The notes under the pieces are model-generated. The model was given only the letters and a program-made list of their open reading frames with translations, was not told the origin of the DNA and ran no database searches. From Gracilimonas sp040877545 (lineage in GTDB: Bacteria > Bacteroidota > Rhodothermia > Balneolales > Balneolaceae), in assembly GCA_040877545.1 (NCBI GenBank), contig JBBDNN010000106.1:1-64000 (forward strand): 64,000 bases of DNA. The letters run 5' to 3'. Of the stretch, positions 53,626 through 63,205 are shown one piece after another. The translations under genes and the position numbers were made by a program. Positions within the stretch are counted from its first letter, which is position 1; each line of letters begins with the position of its first letter.

Positions 53626-55995
53626 TTACAATGTTAAGATTTCAAAACTGTTTGCCGGTAGGATTACATGAAGCACTTCATCCTGGATTTCAAATTTATG
53701 CCCGAATCGAGCTCTTAAAGTGGAATAGTCGAATTCCTCTCTCAGATTAACTTCAACCCGCTCCTGTTTGTCGGATTTATTGAATACCGAAATTGCCTGT
53801 TCTTCGAAATAAGCTCGGGAATAGGCGAAGTGATTTTTCGTGACGGTATGGAATTTGAAGTCGCCGTAAGTAAGCGGCATCTCCGAATTTCGAAGCTGGG
53901 TCAATTTCCTGAAGATGTTTCGGTTTCGGATTTCCAGCTCATTTAGCTCCTCTTCCTCAAAGGCCATCCAGCGCCGGTTATCTGGATCTCCACCACCCGG
54001 CTGCCCAAATTCATCGCCCTGGTAAGTCACCGGAATTCCGGGAATGGTTTGATTGAAGGCATGAAACATGCTAAGCCGATCGTAAGCAAAGGCCTGTGGG
54101 TTTTCAATTTCTCGTGACCATCCTGCCACTTTTCCATCTTCATCCCAACTCACTTCTCCACTTGTTAAGGTGATGAAGCGGGTTTTGTCATGGTTTCCTG
54201 AAATGTAGCCCATCAAATTATGATAGCCGAAGTAATTAAAGCTTTCCTGAAGCTGAGTGTGTAAGCCCTCAAATGATTCTCCCCGCCCAAAAGTATTCAA
54301 GCCGGCATCGTACATACTAAAATCGAACTGACTGTGGAGCATTCCTGAGTTTATATAACTCGCCACAAGCTCTCTGCTTCCGTAAGTCTCACCTATTTGA
54401 AACACGTTTTTCCCGGTTGGAATAGTGAGAGAATCTTTAACTTTTCGGGTCAGGGTTCTCCAAAAGTCGAGTTGAATGTGTTTTGTGGCATCATGACGAA
54501 AACCATCCAGGTCAAATTCCTTCACCCAATAAAGTGCGGAATCAGTCATGGTTTCAATCACTTCCTCCTTAGAGAAATCCAGTGTAGGCATAAAAGTGTC
54601 GAACCAGGTTGTTAGGCGGTGCTCATCCCACTTTTCTGTATTTAAAGTACCATCGGGTAAATATAAATTCGTTGCCCAGTCACTATTTCGCTGGTACACC
54701 GGGTGTTCCTCATGCACATGATTTGCCACATAATCCAGGATTACATTCATGTTATTTTCATGAGCCACATCTAATAGTTCCCGAAATTCATCTGCGGTAC
54801 CGAAACGATAATCCACTTTCGATGATGAAATGGGCCAGTAACCATGATAACCGGAAAATTTTGTCACCGGGCCACCCTGATCCCAAAAACCGTAGGCGCC
54901 TTCTGGATTTTGAGTAATAGGAGAAAGCCACAGCGTGTTCACCCCAATGTTAGAAAAATACCCGTTTTCGATGGCTTGTGTGATGCCGGCAAAATCACCC
55001 CCGTAATAATTTGCTTTGGGGTGAATCTCCGGATCGTCCACTAATTTTGTGTTATCGGAATTTCCATCTTTGAAGCGGTCAATCAGCACAAAATACATAT
55101 TCCATGATTGGTGATCGTGGCGTGAAATCGACTCCGACCTTTCTATCACTTCACCATTGGCAATCGGGATAAGCACATCATTGGAAATGCCACTTTTGTT
55201 GGATGTCCATGCCCGGATGTGTGAGCGATCCACATTCCGCGCTGCGGATGGAATATTAAAGCTGACAATATTTTCTTTGTGCTTTGTTTCCAGCCGGTGA
55301 TTTTGCCACAATACAAGTACATTTTCCACCTCTTCTGTTTTCAGGTAAACAGTTGGGCCTGCTATATCGTAGGTCTCAAGTGTGGGAGTCTTTGCCTCTG
55401 TCGCTCCAACTTTCAATACAGAATTTGTCCCTCCCATTCCATTGGAAACGGTTTCTGAGTTACCCGGATCGGGCATTTCCCTGCCATCAGCTACCAGCAC
55501 ATATTGATATACTCCGCGATTAACCAGCATGGAAATTTTCCAGGTATTTCCATCTTTATGCATGTGAGCCGAAGCCGCATTCCAGTTATTCATCTCCCCT
55601 TTTAACTGAACCGAACTGTACCTCTCTCCCAGCGGATCAAAAGTAATGATAATATTTTCTTTATTGGATTTTTTTAGGGGGATGTGGTAGCTGTAACCCT
55701 CCGCCCAGAATTCAAGGACATCAAGTTGGTTTTCAAGAGATCCTGTAAGTTGCAGGTTTTGTTTGTCAGAGGAGAATTCGGCAGTAATTCCGGTGGGTGC
55801 TTTTATCGAATCGATGAAACTATGATCGATGAAAAAGTCGCGGGTGTGAATGTTGGTTTCTTTGTAATCCAGGTTTATTGGGGATGCAAGGCCAACAATT
55901 TGCGACTCATTAGGCAGATCCTTGTTTGATGTGCAAGATGCTGCAACCACTAATACTGTTGCCAAAACTAAATTTTGTACACTAAATCTATTCAT
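53626..55995 (-). CDS. GH13 lipoprotein with N-terminal glycogen-binding-like domain
   Basis: A 789-residue enzyme with lipoprotein signal (LVVAASC, Cys21). An early beta domain is followed by a CBM48/E-set-like domain at about 125-200 (VQLKGEMNNWNAAS...YVLVADGREMPDP), another beta segment, and the barrel with I ILDYVANHVHEEH, II LDGFRHDATKHI, III QIGETYGS and IV GYISGNHDKTRF. The catalytic Asp and Glu residues are all present. Its start codon overlaps the palindrome CATTCGGGCGAATG. Confidence 0.92.
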   Translation of the reverse strand: MNRFSVQNLVLATVLVVAASCTSNKDLPNESQIVGLASPINLDYKETNIHTRDFFIDHSFIDSIKAPTGITAEFSSDKQNLQLTGSLENQLDVLEFWAEGYSYHIPLKKSNKENIIITFDPLGERYSSVQLKGEMNNWNAASAHMHKDGNTWKISMLVNRGVYQYVLVADGREMPDPGNSETVSNGMGGTNSVLKVGATEAKTPTLETYDIAGPTVYLKTEEVENVLVLWQNHRLETKHKENIVSFNIPSAARNVDRSHIRAWTSNKSGISNDVLIPIANGEVIERSESISRHDHQSWNMYFVLIDRFKDGNSDNTKLVDDPEIHPKANYYGGDFAGITQAIENGYFSNIGVNTLWLSPITQNPEGAYGFWDQGGPVTKFSGYHGYWPISSSKVDYRFGTADEFRELLDVAHENNMNVILDYVANHVHEEHPVYQRNSDWATNLYLPDGTLNTEKWDEHRLTTWFDTFMPTLDFSKEEVIETMTDSALYWVKEFDLDGFRHDATKHIQLDFWRTLTRKVKDSLTIPTGKNVFQIGETYGSRELVASYINSGMLHSQFDFSMYDAGLNTFGRGESFEGLHTQLQESFNYFGYHNLMGYISGNHDKTRFITLTSGEVSWDEDGKVAGWSREIENPQAFAYDRLSMFHAFNQTIPGIPVTYQGDEFGQPGGGDPDNRRWMAFEEEELNELEIRNRNIFRKLTQLRNSEMPLTYGDFKFHTVTKNHFAYSRAYFEEQAISVFNKSDKQERVEVNLREEFDYSTLRARFGHKFEIQDEVLHVILPANSFEILTL

Positions 55996-56006
55996 TCGCC
56001 CGAATG
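55993..56006. promoter_or_regulatory. 14-bp palindrome over a GH13 start codon
   Basis: CATTCG and CGAATG flank CC, giving a perfect 6-bp inverted repeat that contains the ATG of the GH13 gene at 55995. A LacI-family operator is conceivable, but the position inside the ribosome-binding region and the absence of a second copy make this tentative. Confidence 0.25.
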
Positions 56007-56053
56007 TTTAATGTTGAATGCTAAATGGTAAGAATCCCATTTAAAATTAATAA

Positions 56054-58921
56054 TTACTTTATAAGCGTCATCTTCTCTGTAAAAACTTTGCTTCCTGCTT
56101 GTAAACGGTAGATATAAATTCCCGAAGCCAAATTTTGCGCATCAAATTTCACCGAATGATTACCTGCTTTTAGCTGTCCATTTACCAACGTTGCTACCTC
56201 CCGCCCCAGCATATCATACACCTTCAGTGTCACCTTACTGTTCACTGCCAACTGATAACTGATAACAGTAGAAGGATTGAATGGATTTGGATAATTTTGC
56301 TCCAATCTAAAGGCAGCCGGAACATCCATATCACCGTCATCAATGGCAGTTGTTATGCCTTCCTCCGGAGTCTCAAATTCTTTGGTGGTATAGATTTTAA
56401 ATTCGCCCGGTGCAAGATTTACAGTTTGCTCTGTTTCTGTAATATCCGCTGAACTACCTTCAAAAAAATCATACCAGGTTCCGGTGGTAGTAAATGTTAC
56501 CGGAACATCTGATGAGTTCACCCCAAAATTACCCACTATTAACACGTCGGAATCTTCGTGTTGTAATGTGATGCTTTTCAAAGTTCCATCAAGATCAAAA
56601 TTGAATTCATCTGGATTTGTAAAGGCGGGGCTGCTTCTTCTCAGGTTAATAAGCGCACTCCATGTTTTATAGAGTTTTGCACGGTTGGCATCATCATAAT
56701 AATCCCATCGAATTGGTTTTTCTGCGGTTCTACCCGGTGCACTTGAGGGGCAGTCGGAAGAATCATTCAAACATTGTTCCCCATTATCTCCATATCCATA
56801 ACCAAGTTCACCAAATTGCCAGATCATTTTAGGGCCTGGAAGCGTGTAGAAAAAAGCACCAACTAATTTCTGGCGATCAAGTGCGGTATTCAAATCTGTG
56901 ATGTCATAATTACCGGATGAATTTCCAAAACTGATGTTCTTGAACATCAGCCATTGCTCATCATGGCTTTCCATATAGCTTACCAGGTTGCGATCTGCAA
57001 ATCCACGGCTTTCAGCCAAAACTCCACTTAAATTAGAATTATATCCCATGGATGCTTCATTATATTCATGGTTCATATTGCCCCACAACATCATGCCATA
57101 ATCGGCTAGGATTTTCTCTTCATTATTGTCTGCGAAATGCTCGAGAATGACATAGACATCGGCATCAAGTTCCCAAATGGCATCGGCATAATCTTTCCAG
57201 ATAGCAATTCGAGAGTCATCTTTATTTCCCCAGGCACCGGTATTTCCCAATGTATTTTTTTGAGTGAAACCTTTGCTCAAATCAAAGCGATAGCCATCAA
57301 TTTTGTATTCCTGAATCCAGTATTCCATTACCCTTTTGGAATAGTACCTGGTTCCAGAATATTCGTGATTCATATCATTGAAGACATTGTAATCATGTTT
57401 TGCAGTCACATTGAAATATGGATTTTCACTTCCATACAATCTGTACAGTGGATTTTGCCCGGTGGCATGATTTAACACCACATCCAAAATTACAGCAATT
57501 CCTCTTTTGTGAGCTTCATCCACGAAGCGCTTAAAATCCTCAGGAGTGCCGTAATATTTATCGAGTGCGAGATGAAGCGCCGGATTATATCCCCAGCTTA
57601 AATTCCCGTCAAATTCATTTACCGGCATTAACTCAATGGCATTCACTCCAAGATTGTCGAGATAATCCAGCGTATCAATTAATGTGGAATAATTCGCTTC
57701 TTCCAGAAAATCACGGAGCAGCAATTCATAAATAACCAACTCCTCTTTATCGGGGCGGATATACTCTGTGGCTTCCCAATTATACTCACTTTTTCCGGGT
57801 TGAATGATTCCCACCAATCCAGAGGTTTTGCCTTTTGGATAAGCTTTTAAATTGGGAAACGTAGAAGCAGAAATATATTCATCGTTATACTCATCAAGAA
57901 CCAACTCTGAATATGGATCAGCTATTCGGAGTTCGCCATCAATTAGGTATTGGAAACTATATTCCTGGCCCGAGATCAGGTTTTCAATTTCAAGCCAATG
58001 CCAGACACTGTCGGATTTCAGCGAATCTTTTTTCATTAAATATTCTGAAGATGGTGTCCAGTCATTGAATTCCCCGATTACAAAAACAATATCTTTGCCT
58101 GGAGCAAAGAGTGAGAATGTAACTTTTGAAGCATCATAGGTAATTCCATCCCGAAGATCTGAGGGTCTGTTTTCCAGCTGTTCATCACGATTAATTACAG
58201 TGATAAAGATGGAGGAAGTGTCTGAAAGTCCGGCTCCATTATTGGCTATAAGATCAAAACGCACATCATCTTCACCAATTTCGGGAGTAAAAGTATACTT
58301 TAGGGTATCTGAAGAAACCGATTCAATTTCCGTTCCATTTTTTTCCAAACTTAATTCTAAATCTCCGATATTTACGGAGCCAATTCCCACTATATCCAGT
58401 GATTCATCCTGTTCCATTATCTGGATTTCATTCGCAGGAGATAAAAAACGTGAGCTTACTTCGCCGGTTGTAATTTCAATAAAAATATCGGCATTGCCTT
58501 CATCCTTTCCTTCGGCAACAATCTGCCCATTCTTCACCCCTTTAAAAACAATAGCTACCTGTTCAACCTTTTCAGTTGCAGATGACATTTCAAAAAACTC
58601 ATGGATGGAAGGCAGATATTTAAACTCCCATTTATTATCTCCCAGGAAAGTGGCTTTTACGCTTTCATCATTCGTTTCCCATCCAAAAGGAACATGTTTC
58701 CAGTCGGAACCGCTTGTGCTTTCATTGGTTATTACACCTGTATGCAGATACACATCTCCATCGAAATCCTCTAAACCTGCATTGCCCTGCGTAGCGTCAA
58801 AGGTTACCACCAGTGAATCGTTTTCGGTTGCAAAAGACGGTTCAAAAGTAACTACTTGTGCAAAAAGTCCGCTAAAGTTTAAGGCAGCTAATAAAAATAA
58901 TATTGACTTAAGGTACTTCAT
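56054..58921 (-). CDS. T9SS-exported GH13 alpha-amylase
   Basis: A 955-residue secreted amylase. Residues 1-22 are a Sec signal peptide ending LFAQ. Two N-terminal beta domains precede a CBM48-like module (VTFSLFAPGKDIVFVIGEFNDWTP, about 265-345). The barrel has I ILDVVLNHATG, II IDGYRFDLSKGF, III VILEHFADN and IV YMESHDEQW. The last 85 residues are a T9SS type A sorting domain (NYPNPFNPSTVISY...GIYIYRLQAGSKVF, end MTLIK), so the enzyme should reach the cell surface or medium. It follows lacI by 14 bases. Confidence 0.94.
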   Translation of the reverse strand: MKYLKSILFLLAALNFSGLFAQVVTFEPSFATENDSLVVTFDATQGNAGLEDFDGDVYLHTGVITNESTSGSDWKHVPFGWETNDESVKATFLGDNKWEFKYLPSIHEFFEMSSATEKVEQVAIVFKGVKNGQIVAEGKDEGNADIFIEITTGEVSSRFLSPANEIQIMEQDESLDIVGIGSVNIGDLELSLEKNGTEIESVSSDTLKYTFTPEIGEDDVRFDLIANNGAGLSDTSSIFITVINRDEQLENRPSDLRDGITYDASKVTFSLFAPGKDIVFVIGEFNDWTPSSEYLMKKDSLKSDSVWHWLEIENLISGQEYSFQYLIDGELRIADPYSELVLDEYNDEYISASTFPNLKAYPKGKTSGLVGIIQPGKSEYNWEATEYIRPDKEELVIYELLLRDFLEEANYSTLIDTLDYLDNLGVNAIELMPVNEFDGNLSWGYNPALHLALDKYYGTPEDFKRFVDEAHKRGIAVILDVVLNHATGQNPLYRLYGSENPYFNVTAKHDYNVFNDMNHEYSGTRYYSKRVMEYWIQEYKIDGYRFDLSKGFTQKNTLGNTGAWGNKDDSRIAIWKDYADAIWELDADVYVILEHFADNNEEKILADYGMMLWGNMNHEYNEASMGYNSNLSGVLAESRGFADRNLVSYMESHDEQWLMFKNISFGNSSGNYDITDLNTALDRQKLVGAFFYTLPGPKMIWQFGELGYGYGDNGEQCLNDSSDCPSSAPGRTAEKPIRWDYYDDANRAKLYKTWSALINLRRSSPAFTNPDEFNFDLDGTLKSITLQHEDSDVLIVGNFGVNSSDVPVTFTTTGTWYDFFEGSSADITETEQTVNLAPGEFKIYTTKEFETPEEGITTAIDDGDMDVPAAFRLEQNYPNPFNPSTVISYQLAVNSKVTLKVYDMLGREVATLVNGQLKAGNHSVKFDAQNLASGIYIYRLQAGSKVFTEKMTLIK

Positions 58922-58935
58922 AAATCCTGCTCTAT

Positions 58936-59955
58936 TTATTTTTGGAGATCTATTTTTTCGCCGTTTACCCGGGTGGAGGAGCGGGTAATTAGCTCGGGGG
59001 TATAAATCGTTTGGGAAATAGGTTTTTCGGGATTATTCATGCGGTCGATAAGATTTTGTGTGGCGAAAAATCCCATATCGCGCATGGGCTGTCGAATGGT
59101 GGAAAGCCCCATATATTCGGCCAGTTCTATATCATCATACCCAATAATGGGAATATATTTGCCTGTATCCTGCATGGCTTTCAAAGCTCCCACAGCCTGA
59201 ATATCGGAGGCACAAAAACAGGCTTCCGCATTGGGCTCCATAGTTAAGATTTTGATCATTGCCTCGTATCCGGCTCGCTCGGTAAAACCATCGCGGTACA
59301 TGGTATCTCCTTTAACCACCAGGTTTTCGTTGAAGGGCTTTTTAAATTCTGAAAGGGCCTTTTTGTAGCCTTTAAGCCGATCACGAATCGGCTTTGAAGT
59401 ATCCAGGGCAGATAACATAGCTACCCGCTCGAAACCGGCCTCAAATAAACTTTTAGCTGCGCGATAAGCACCTTGTGCGTTATCCACACTTACCGAATCG
59501 AACCCCTCGAAATGTTCATCTACCAGGGTGATTGGAACATCATATTTTATAAGCTGGCCCCAATCCTTTTCATCCAGGTGAATGGAAATAAACAGGTATC
59601 CTTCTGCCAGCCTTCTTTTCAAAACATGCTCTACCTGTTCGTTGATATCTTTATTTGGCGAGATATTAAAAATGCTGAGTTCATAGTTTAGCTCACTCAG
59701 CTTATCCTGAATTCCCCCCAGCACTTCCATAAAAAAGTAGTTGGAAATTACCGGCACCACCACCATCACGGTATTGGTTTTTTTACTGGCCAGACCCTGG
59801 GCAAAAGCGTGCGGGTGATATCCTACGGCATCGGCAACATCCAGAACCTTCTTTCTTGCCTGTTCCGAGACATTCGCGCTGTTGTTAAACACGCGGGATA
59901 CAGTGGCAATACTCACCCCTGCTTTTTTTGCGATATCGTAGATTGTTGCTGCCAA
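58936..59955 (-). CDS. LacI-family transcriptional regulator
   Basis: A 339-residue repressor/activator. The helix-turn-helix DIAKKAGVSIATVSRVFNN and hinge helix (HPHAFAQGLASKKTN) are at the N-terminus, followed by a periplasmic-binding-protein-like sensor with IPIIGYDDIELAEYMGLSTIRQP near the end. Context (amylases on both sides) suggests it senses maltose or a related sugar and controls this region. It is transcribed with the genes it probably controls. The upstream gap holds a strong hairpin at 59975-60000. Confidence 0.94.
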   Translation of the reverse strand: MAATIYDIAKKAGVSIATVSRVFNNSANVSEQARKKVLDVADAVGYHPHAFAQGLASKKTNTVMVVVPVISNYFFMEVLGGIQDKLSELNYELSIFNISPNKDINEQVEHVLKRRLAEGYLFISIHLDEKDWGQLIKYDVPITLVDEHFEGFDSVSVDNAQGAYRAAKSLFEAGFERVAMLSALDTSKPIRDRLKGYKKALSEFKKPFNENLVVKGDTMYRDGFTERAGYEAMIKILTMEPNAEACFCASDIQAVGALKAMQDTGKYIPIIGYDDIELAEYMGLSTIRQPMRDMGFFATQNLIDRMNNPEKPISQTIYTPELITRSSTRVNGEKIDLQK

Positions 59956-59974
59956 GTGGAATTTTGTTTTAATA

Positions 59975-60000
59975 CGCAGGTGCCGGTCAAAGCACCTGCG
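59975..60000 (-). terminator. Strong hairpin between the binding protein and lacI genes
   Basis: CGCAGGTGC (59975-59983) and GCACCTGCG (59992-60000) form a perfect 9-bp G+C-rich stem with an 8-base loop, just after the stop of the 1048-residue protein. No U-run follows on the minus strand, so it may be a partial terminator or a 3' stabiliser that sets higher expression of the upstream gene than of lacI. Confidence 0.55.
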
Positions 60001-60019
60001 AGAAATAGTATTAAATAAA

Positions 60020-63000
60020 CTACTTAATTAGTGTCATGCTTCTTTGCTGTACGAAATCACCAGCTTCTAAGCGATAAAAATAAACGCCAGATGATAATCT
60101 GGATGCATCAAATGCAACTGAATGTAAACCAGTGCTCATTTTTCTGTTGTTAACCAATGTTGCCACTTTTTGTCCCAGAACGTTGAATACAATCAAGTTC
60201 ACTTCTGCTGAATTAGCAAGATTGAAATTGATGTTTGTAGTAGGATTAAAAGGGTTTGGATAGTTTTGTGATAAACTAAACACATCAGGTCCTTCACCTA
60301 TACCTTCATTAGATACAGTTTCTTCCGTATAGTCTGGTGATAACTCATAAGGAAGAGCATCTTGTGTCCATGTAAGTGTTGGGAAAGTAAATGAAGATGG
60401 CCAGCTAACGTTGAGTTCATCATCAATTTGTGGCGTTACATATTGATAGAATCTACGGCCGGCATCCGTTCCACCTGGCCCTGCTTGTATTATTTCACCA
60501 TCAGCAGAAGTTGGCTCACCATATACAATATTAAAACCAAAATGATTCAATGTAGGAAGTGTAAGATCAAATGTTAATTCATACACCATATCTTTATCAT
60601 CATCTGTAAACATTACCTTGTCTCTTTGTTCAATTGACCAGGTAGCTATATCATCAACATAAGTTGGCAGGTCATTAGTAAGTGCAAAGAAAGGAACTTC
60701 AACACTCAAAAATACTGAATCTGACTCAGGATTGAATGGCCGGGTATCGCGACTTGTGGCTGGAGACATATCTATGCTGTAAGTAACACTAATCGCACCG
60801 CCCTCAACATTTGATTCAGTCATCAATGCTTTTGGTGAAACGCCATTAAAGAAATCAGATTGAGTTTCTTGATCAGCTGCATCTTCAATGGTAAGAACTC
60901 GATTACCACCACCAGTAATGCCAGGCTCTTCCCATCCACTATCATTTGCTGAAATTAACGGGAAATAATTATCGCTGTTTTCATCATCACGACTTGCATC
61001 CCATTTAATGTAGTATTTGTATAATACTTCATCGCCAACACCTGATGTTAAAGGAATAGAAGATGCTTCATAGGTTCCGGAAAAAGAATTAAAGCTCATT
61101 TTATTGGCCGTATTATTCCAGTTATTAAAAGAACCTGTTACTGCAACTGTATCAATAGAAGAATTGAAGTAGCCCAGCCCCTCAAGAATTCCAACATTAA
61201 CCTCAAAATTTAGATTGGTGCTTATAACATCTCCTGCCGGTGGAGTATCACTAAAGTTTACATATTGGAATGTAGTGTCTCCTATTGTTTCGAAAGTTAC
61301 AAACCTATCTGATGTAGTTTCATAACCACCGTCACCGGTATCATTATCCAGGAAAAATTTATATTTAATAGTATTAGCAGGTCGACCATCGGGCTCTGAA
61401 GCAGCTAAAGTATCTTTATCAAAATAAGCAACTCCGGAATAGAATAGATTATCTCCGGCACTATTTTCTTCCTTTTCAAGCTGAATGGTTGTGTCATCCC
61501 AACCCAGCGGGGCCGGAGTACCACGAACTGAAACAGAGTCTTCTTCAGGATCAAAATCACCTGTTTGCACCTGGTACCCTACATTCACTCTGAACCAAAC
61601 CGCAACAGTGTCAGTTTTTGATACAAACGGAGCATCTCTTCCCTCACCAATATTATAATAAGCCAAATCAAGAGTAACGTTATCAGAGGTATCAGGTAGT
61701 ACATAAAGATAATTACCATTAAATGGACCATCTGCTTCCCAGCCGCCATTAGGAGCCGCACCAGTTTCTGAATCTAAACCAACCCAGTATTTGTAAACCA
61801 GTGAATCGCCAGGAGCCATAGTTACTTCGGTACTCCAATAATCTCCGCCATCGTTTTCAGCAACAGGCGTTGAAGAGTCATCCCAGGTAACATTTTGAGC
61901 ACCATAGGCGGCATTATCTAATGTTGAGATTAAATCTCCCCTGATTTGTACAAAACCACTCTCGTTTAATGCGTCTGGAATTGTAGCTGTATTCACACGG
62001 AAGGTTACAGTTACTGGTTCAGCTGCAGTTGCTACCTCAACCATATCGTCAGAGCTTCTCGCAAATATTTGCGGATCTGTTCCAAAACCACCAACAACAC
62101 CTGTAATACTAAGTTCTCCTGATGGAATTGCTTCACCGATATAATCTGCATTGAAGTAGTCGGTTCTGAAGGTAAGAGTATTTCCATCACCATCTTCAAT
62201 GGTATAGTTTTCACCAGTGCTGAAGGTACCAGTTTCCTGGAAAGTTGCACCACTTATAGTCACCAGTTTACCTGTATCATCAAGTGATAAATCAGCAAGT
62301 GCTATTTCTTCTGGTGTCAATTCATTTTCTTCTGATGTTATGGTAGCGTTAGCTGAACCTGCATCAGGATTGAAACGAATAATAGCACCATTGTTTTCAA
62401 TACTTAAAGTACCTTCCATTCCTGTTACCCCTTGTCCAATTTCAGTTAATTCTTCTGGCAAATTTCCAGGGTCTTCAGAAAAAATACCAGCAGTTCCATC
62501 AACTAAATATCTTCTGTTATTAAAAGAATCGTAGAAAGCAAGCACAGCTTCACCAGTTAATTTATAACGGGTTCCATCTGTATCTCCGTCTCTTAAGTCA
62601 GCAATAGTAGAAACTTCTATAGCTTCTTCAAGGGTAATCCCATCTGGTCCAACAAGAAGAACATCCCGCAGCCTTTTATTAGTTGGAGAGTTTTCTGCAG
62701 TAAATCGAATTTTAACATCATTTTCTCCAATAGCTGCTGCATCCAGTTCTAATTCTTCATTAAGATAAGTTGAACTTGTGGGAGTACCTGTATCTTCAGT
62801 CTGTGCAGTCCATGTAGTTCCACCATCGGTTGATATCTCAATAGTTAGCGGCCCGTCGTCCCCCGAACCAAATTTTGCTACACTATAACTTAAAGTAGCA
62901 CCTGTAACACCTGATAGATCTATCGAAGGTGATGTAAGTACACCAGTTACCCCGGTAAAATTAGCATATCCACTTGCTGATGTAGTAAACTCTACATCAG

Positions 63001-63166
63001 TAGCTTCCCAGCCATCTGGGGTGGCACCATCTCTCAATTCTTCTTCAAGAATTGTTTGCGCCTGGATGTTAATAGAGGTAGCAAAAACCATTGCAACCAG
63101 TAAAAAACACCAGCCAAACAGTTTGATAAAACTATCAAACTTTGCGTTGTTGTAAAAATTAGTCAT
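60020..63166 (-). CDS. T9SS multi-domain starch-binding-like protein
   Basis: A 1048-residue secreted protein. A Sec signal ends near NIQAQ (about 37). Domain 1 (about 40-175) is a jelly-roll-like module with PLTIEISTDGGTTW. Domain 2 (about 180-380) resembles tandem OB-fold/DUF5689-like modules. Four consecutive beta modules follow (about 385-510, 515-645, 650-790, 800-940) opening VTFRVN, VWFRVN, NFEVNV and VTYSID, with VRG/VTGSFNNWNN and KYxxx patterns of CBM20/SusE-SusF-like starch binding. A T9SS sorting domain (NYPNPFNPTTNINFN to MTLIK) ends it. No catalytic motif is visible. AAGGAG lies 7 bases upstream of the ATG. Confidence 0.82.
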   Translation of the reverse strand: MTNFYNNAKFDSFIKLFGWCFLLVAMVFATSINIQAQTILEEELRDGATPDGWEATDVEFTTSASGYANFTGVTGVLTSPSIDLSGVTGATLSYSVAKFGSGDDGPLTIEISTDGGTTWTAQTEDTGTPTSSTYLNEELELDAAAIGENDVKIRFTAENSPTNKRLRDVLLVGPDGITLEEAIEVSTIADLRDGDTDGTRYKLTGEAVLAFYDSFNNRRYLVDGTAGIFSEDPGNLPEELTEIGQGVTGMEGTLSIENNGAIIRFNPDAGSANATITSEENELTPEEIALADLSLDDTGKLVTISGATFQETGTFSTGENYTIEDGDGNTLTFRTDYFNADYIGEAIPSGELSITGVVGGFGTDPQIFARSSDDMVEVATAAEPVTVTFRVNTATIPDALNESGFVQIRGDLISTLDNAAYGAQNVTWDDSSTPVAENDGGDYWSTEVTMAPGDSLVYKYWVGLDSETGAAPNGGWEADGPFNGNYLYVLPDTSDNVTLDLAYYNIGEGRDAPFVSKTDTVAVWFRVNVGYQVQTGDFDPEEDSVSVRGTPAPLGWDDTTIQLEKEENSAGDNLFYSGVAYFDKDTLAASEPDGRPANTIKYKFFLDNDTGDGGYETTSDRFVTFETIGDTTFQYVNFSDTPPAGDVISTNLNFEVNVGILEGLGYFNSSIDTVAVTGSFNNWNNTANKMSFNSFSGTYEASSIPLTSGVGDEVLYKYYIKWDASRDDENSDNYFPLISANDSGWEEPGITGGGNRVLTIEDAADQETQSDFFNGVSPKALMTESNVEGGAISVTYSIDMSPATSRDTRPFNPESDSVFLSVEVPFFALTNDLPTYVDDIATWSIEQRDKVMFTDDDKDMVYELTFDLTLPTLNHFGFNIVYGEPTSADGEIIQAGPGGTDAGRRFYQYVTPQIDDELNVSWPSSFTFPTLTWTQDALPYELSPDYTEETVSNEGIGEGPDVFSLSQNYPNPFNPTTNINFNLANSAEVNLIVFNVLGQKVATLVNNRKMSTGLHSVAFDASRLSSGVYFYRLEAGDFVQQRSMTLIK

Positions 63167-63205
63167 GTCTGACTCCTTTTATTAGTTATTGTTAATTTTA
63201 AACTT

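Noticed and set aside
58200..58988. 262-residue open frame on the plus strand
   Set aside because: Antisense to the N-terminal part of the T9SS GH13 gene and the end of lacI; Ser-rich and without recognisable motifs.
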